In this document: piece by piece, positions 62,647 through 64,000 of the stretch
Position numbering within the stretch: position 1 is the first letter of the stretch
How the letters are laid out: every line of letters begins with the position of its first letter
Assembly (NCBI RefSeq): GCF_024220585.1
Contig: NZ_JAMXKF010000002.1
Coordinates: 319,392 to 383,391 of the forward strand
Direction of reading: 5' to 3'
DNA: 64,000 bases
From: Dyadobacter diqingensis
GTDB lineage: Bacteria; Bacteroidota; Bacteroidia; Cytophagales; Spirosomataceae
Notes under the pieces: generated by a model
Told to the model about the DNA's origin: nothing
The model's input: the letters and a program-made list of their open reading frames with translations, nothing else
Databases searched by the model: none
Translations under genes and position numbers: made by a program

Positions 62647-63291
62647 ATGAAGAAACAGATAACCTTTACGATCCTGCTATTTTGGTCTTTGCTCGCTACC
62701 AACACATTTGCCCAGCAAATGCAGACCGTTTTCAAAGGACGCGGAATCCAGAGATCCGGTGGCTACGCGGCTATTTCCAATAAGTTTACCACCATCAATG
62801 GTGACTATGCCAACATTGCCGAGATTTATGGCGGCTGGTTTGTCAACAGTAAATTTTTAATTGGATTAAGTGCAGCCGGAAGTACCAACCATATTCCTGT
62901 ACCGCAAATTTACAGTGAAAGACCCTGGCAAAAACTAACCTACCAATACGGACAGGTGGGTCTGATGACGGAATACGTTTTTGCATCCAACAGACGTGTT
63001 CACGTGGTGGGCAACCTGACCACCGGCGCTGGTTTTACCATGCAATACGACCGGAAAGACTGGGATGATTTTGATGACTGGGATGACCGGTATGACGACG
63101 ATCATGAAGATCCAAATTGCTTCTTCGTGATGGAGCCTGGGGTGCAGGTTGAATTCAATCTTTTAAAATGGATGCGTTTTGCTCCCGGTATTTCTTACAG
63201 AAAAACGTTTGGGGCATCTGGTGACGGCTTATCCGATTCTGATCTTAGCAACGTATCCTATAATTTGACCCTGAAATTTGGCAGGTTCTAA
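62647..63291 (+). CDS. outer-membrane beta-barrel protein with an acidic Asp-rich loop
   Basis: 214 aa from the ATG at 62647 (a longer frame begins at 62614). The signal peptide is LLFWSLLATNTFAQ (~to residue 22). Strands such as YAAISNKFTTINGDYANIAEIYGGWFV, FLIGLSAAGSTN and QYGQVGLMTEYVF fit a small barrel. Residues ~138-157 are almost entirely Asp, Trp, Arg and Tyr (DDFDDWDDRYDDD), probably a surface loop that may bind metal. The C-terminal strand is YNLTLKFGRF. A terminator shared with the next gene follows. Confidence 0.85.
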   Translation: MKKQITFTILLFWSLLATNTFAQQMQTVFKGRGIQRSGGYAAISNKFTTINGDYANIAEIYGGWFVNSKFLIGLSAAGSTNHIPVPQIYSERPWQKLTYQYGQVGLMTEYVFASNRRVHVVGNLTTGAGFTMQYDRKDWDDFDDWDDRYDDDHEDPNCFFVMEPGVQVEFNLLKWMRFAPGISYRKTFGASGDGLSDSDLSNVSYNLTLKFGRF

Positions 63292-63311
63292 TCATCTTCA
63301 TCAGCAAACAA

Positions 63312-63348
63312 AAAATCCCTGGAAGGCTTTATGCTTTCCAGGGATTTT
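63312..63348. terminator. Bidirectional terminator near the window end
   Basis: A 13-bp perfect stem (63312-63324 / 63336-63348), extended by three more pairs (one G-T) to a TTTAT loop. A4/T4 tracts lie on its outer sides, between convergent genes. Confidence 0.9.
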
Positions 63349-63366
63349 AAATTTAAGATGATGCCC

Positions 63367-64000
63367 TTATCCAAGATTATTGATATCAAAAGGCAGCTTT
63401 CTCATTCGTTTTCCGGTCGCTGCAAAAATAGCGTTACCCAGTGCCGGAGCGATCGGCGGAAGTCCCGGTTCTCCTACTCCGCCGGGATTAGCGCCACTAT
63501 CGACGATGTATATCTCCATTTTTGGTGTCTCGTTAAGCCGCATCACGTTGTACTGGTGATAATTGCTCTGATCGCAAACACCGTTCGTGAAAGTGATACC
63601 GTCTTTGATGGCAGCCGTTAACCCCATGACAATATTTCCTTCCGTTTGTGCTTTCACATTATCAGGATTGACGTAATAACCACAATCAATCACCGAAATG
63701 ACTTTATCAATTGTTACGCCCTGATCCTTTTTAGTCACGGTGATACACGTCGCCGAAATACTGTCAAAAGATTTAAAAACAGCAATTCCTTTCCCCTGCC
63801 CTTCTGCAAGTTTTTCGCCCCAGGCTGATTTTTCACCAAGTGTTTCCAAAACTTTTTTGAAACGCTCGTCCTTGACAAGCTCAATCCGCGCTTTCATCGG
63901 GTCTTTTCCGGCAAGATGGGCCAGTTCGTCAATGAAACACTCCTGTCCCCAGCCAAAATTGGAAGCGTAAACAGAGCGCCACCAAACTATGGGAATATCC
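63367..64000 (-). CDS. molybdopterin-binding dehydrogenase large subunit, C-terminal part (partial)
   Basis: The frame is open to the window end; the visible part has 210 residues including a WWRSVYASNFGWGQECFIDELAHLAGKDP segment (split by the window edge, near 63898-64000). The following part has IELVKDERFKKVL, KGIAVFKSFDSISA, VISVIDCGYYVNPDNVKAQTEGNIVMGLTAAI and GANPGGVGEPGLPPIAPALGNAI. This is the xanthine-dehydrogenase/isoquinoline-1-oxidoreductase beta subunit pattern, with the GEPG Moco-site loop. The N-terminal signal and catalytic regions lie outside. Confidence 0.92.
   Translation of the reverse strand, partial: DIPIVWWRSVYASNFGWGQECFIDELAHLAGKDPMKARIELVKDERFKKVLETLGEKSAWGEKLAEGQGKGIAVFKSFDSISATCITVTKKDQGVTIDKVISVIDCGYYVNPDNVKAQTEGNIVMGLTAAIKDGITFTNGVCDQSNYHQYNVMRLNETPKMEIYIVDSGANPGGVGEPGLPPIAPALGNAIFAATGKRMRKLPFDINNLG

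Noticed and set aside
1..64000. CRISPR array, insertion sequence or prophage
   Set aside because: No regularly spaced repeats, transposase, integrase or phage structural gene was seen on either strand.

Overview
The window is chromosomal DNA from a member of the Bacteroidota, most likely a Dyadobacter-like or other Spirosomataceae organism (order Cytophagales). The phylum is supported by two proteins with type IX secretion sorting domains (11004-12845 and 54309-55964), DUF4270 and DUF4907 lipoproteins, a two-component-propeller histidine kinase, LytTR regulators, many lipoproteins whose lipobox ends in SC or GC, and promoters of the TTTG-N19/20-TAnnTTTG type. The genus is an inference from overall gene content. 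I see no prophage, transposon, CRISPR array or integrase.

Layout. 1-8628 is an exopolysaccharide locus: the end of a probable glycosyltransferase, the complete dTDP-L-rhamnose pathway (rfbC, rfbB, rfbA, rfbD), a polyprenyl-phosphate sugar transferase, an alanine-rich lipoprotein with duplicated cysteine modules, and a YjbH-type outer-membrane exporter apparently split into two overlapping genes. 8996-10946 is a sensor kinase/receiver pair whose membrane domain carries the metal- and ethylene-binding residues of plant ETR1. 11004-16396 holds a T9SS-secreted protein, a GH78-like rhamnosidase, a DUF3052 protein and a GreA/Rnk-like protein. 16871-19573 holds a beta-barrel protein and a sodium:solute symporter with a translationally coupled 49-residue membrane protein. 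19731-26229 is a TetR-controlled RND efflux operon with a double operator on its promoter. 26430-28245 has a SatD-family protein and a bestrophin.

28339-32193 is a DUF4270 / LytTR / Kelch / DUF4907 surface-lipoprotein cluster. 32284-38628 holds an endonuclease/exonuclease/phosphatase-fold membrane protein and the housekeeping operon rimP-nusA-infB, which has a clear promoter and an attenuator-like leader hairpin. 38770-43562 contains a Crp-like regulator, an Old Yellow Enzyme, an isolated DUF2829 protein (the family of the anti-Thoeris protein Tad2), a divergent HxlR/metallo-hydrolase pair and a NUDIX protein. 43626-50441 is rich in signalling genes: a propeller histidine kinase, two NarL-type regulators (one without the phospho-acceptor Asp), and two receiver-only proteins. 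50555-55964 has lipoproteins, tRNA-Val(GAC), an MFS transporter and a T9SS cargo protein. 55964-64000 has YyaL, DinB, DUF6265, a beta-barrel/vanadium-haloperoxidase pair, another beta-barrel protein and the end of a molybdopterin dehydrogenase.

Most convergent gene pairs are separated by strong, often perfect, bidirectional hairpin terminators. The most notable candidates for new biology are the ETR1-like kinase, the stand-alone Tad2-like gene with a palindrome upstream, and the split YjbH export module with its cysteine-duplicated lipoprotein and a perfect hairpin inside the signal-peptide codons. I did not find an obviously new multi-gene defence or mobile system.
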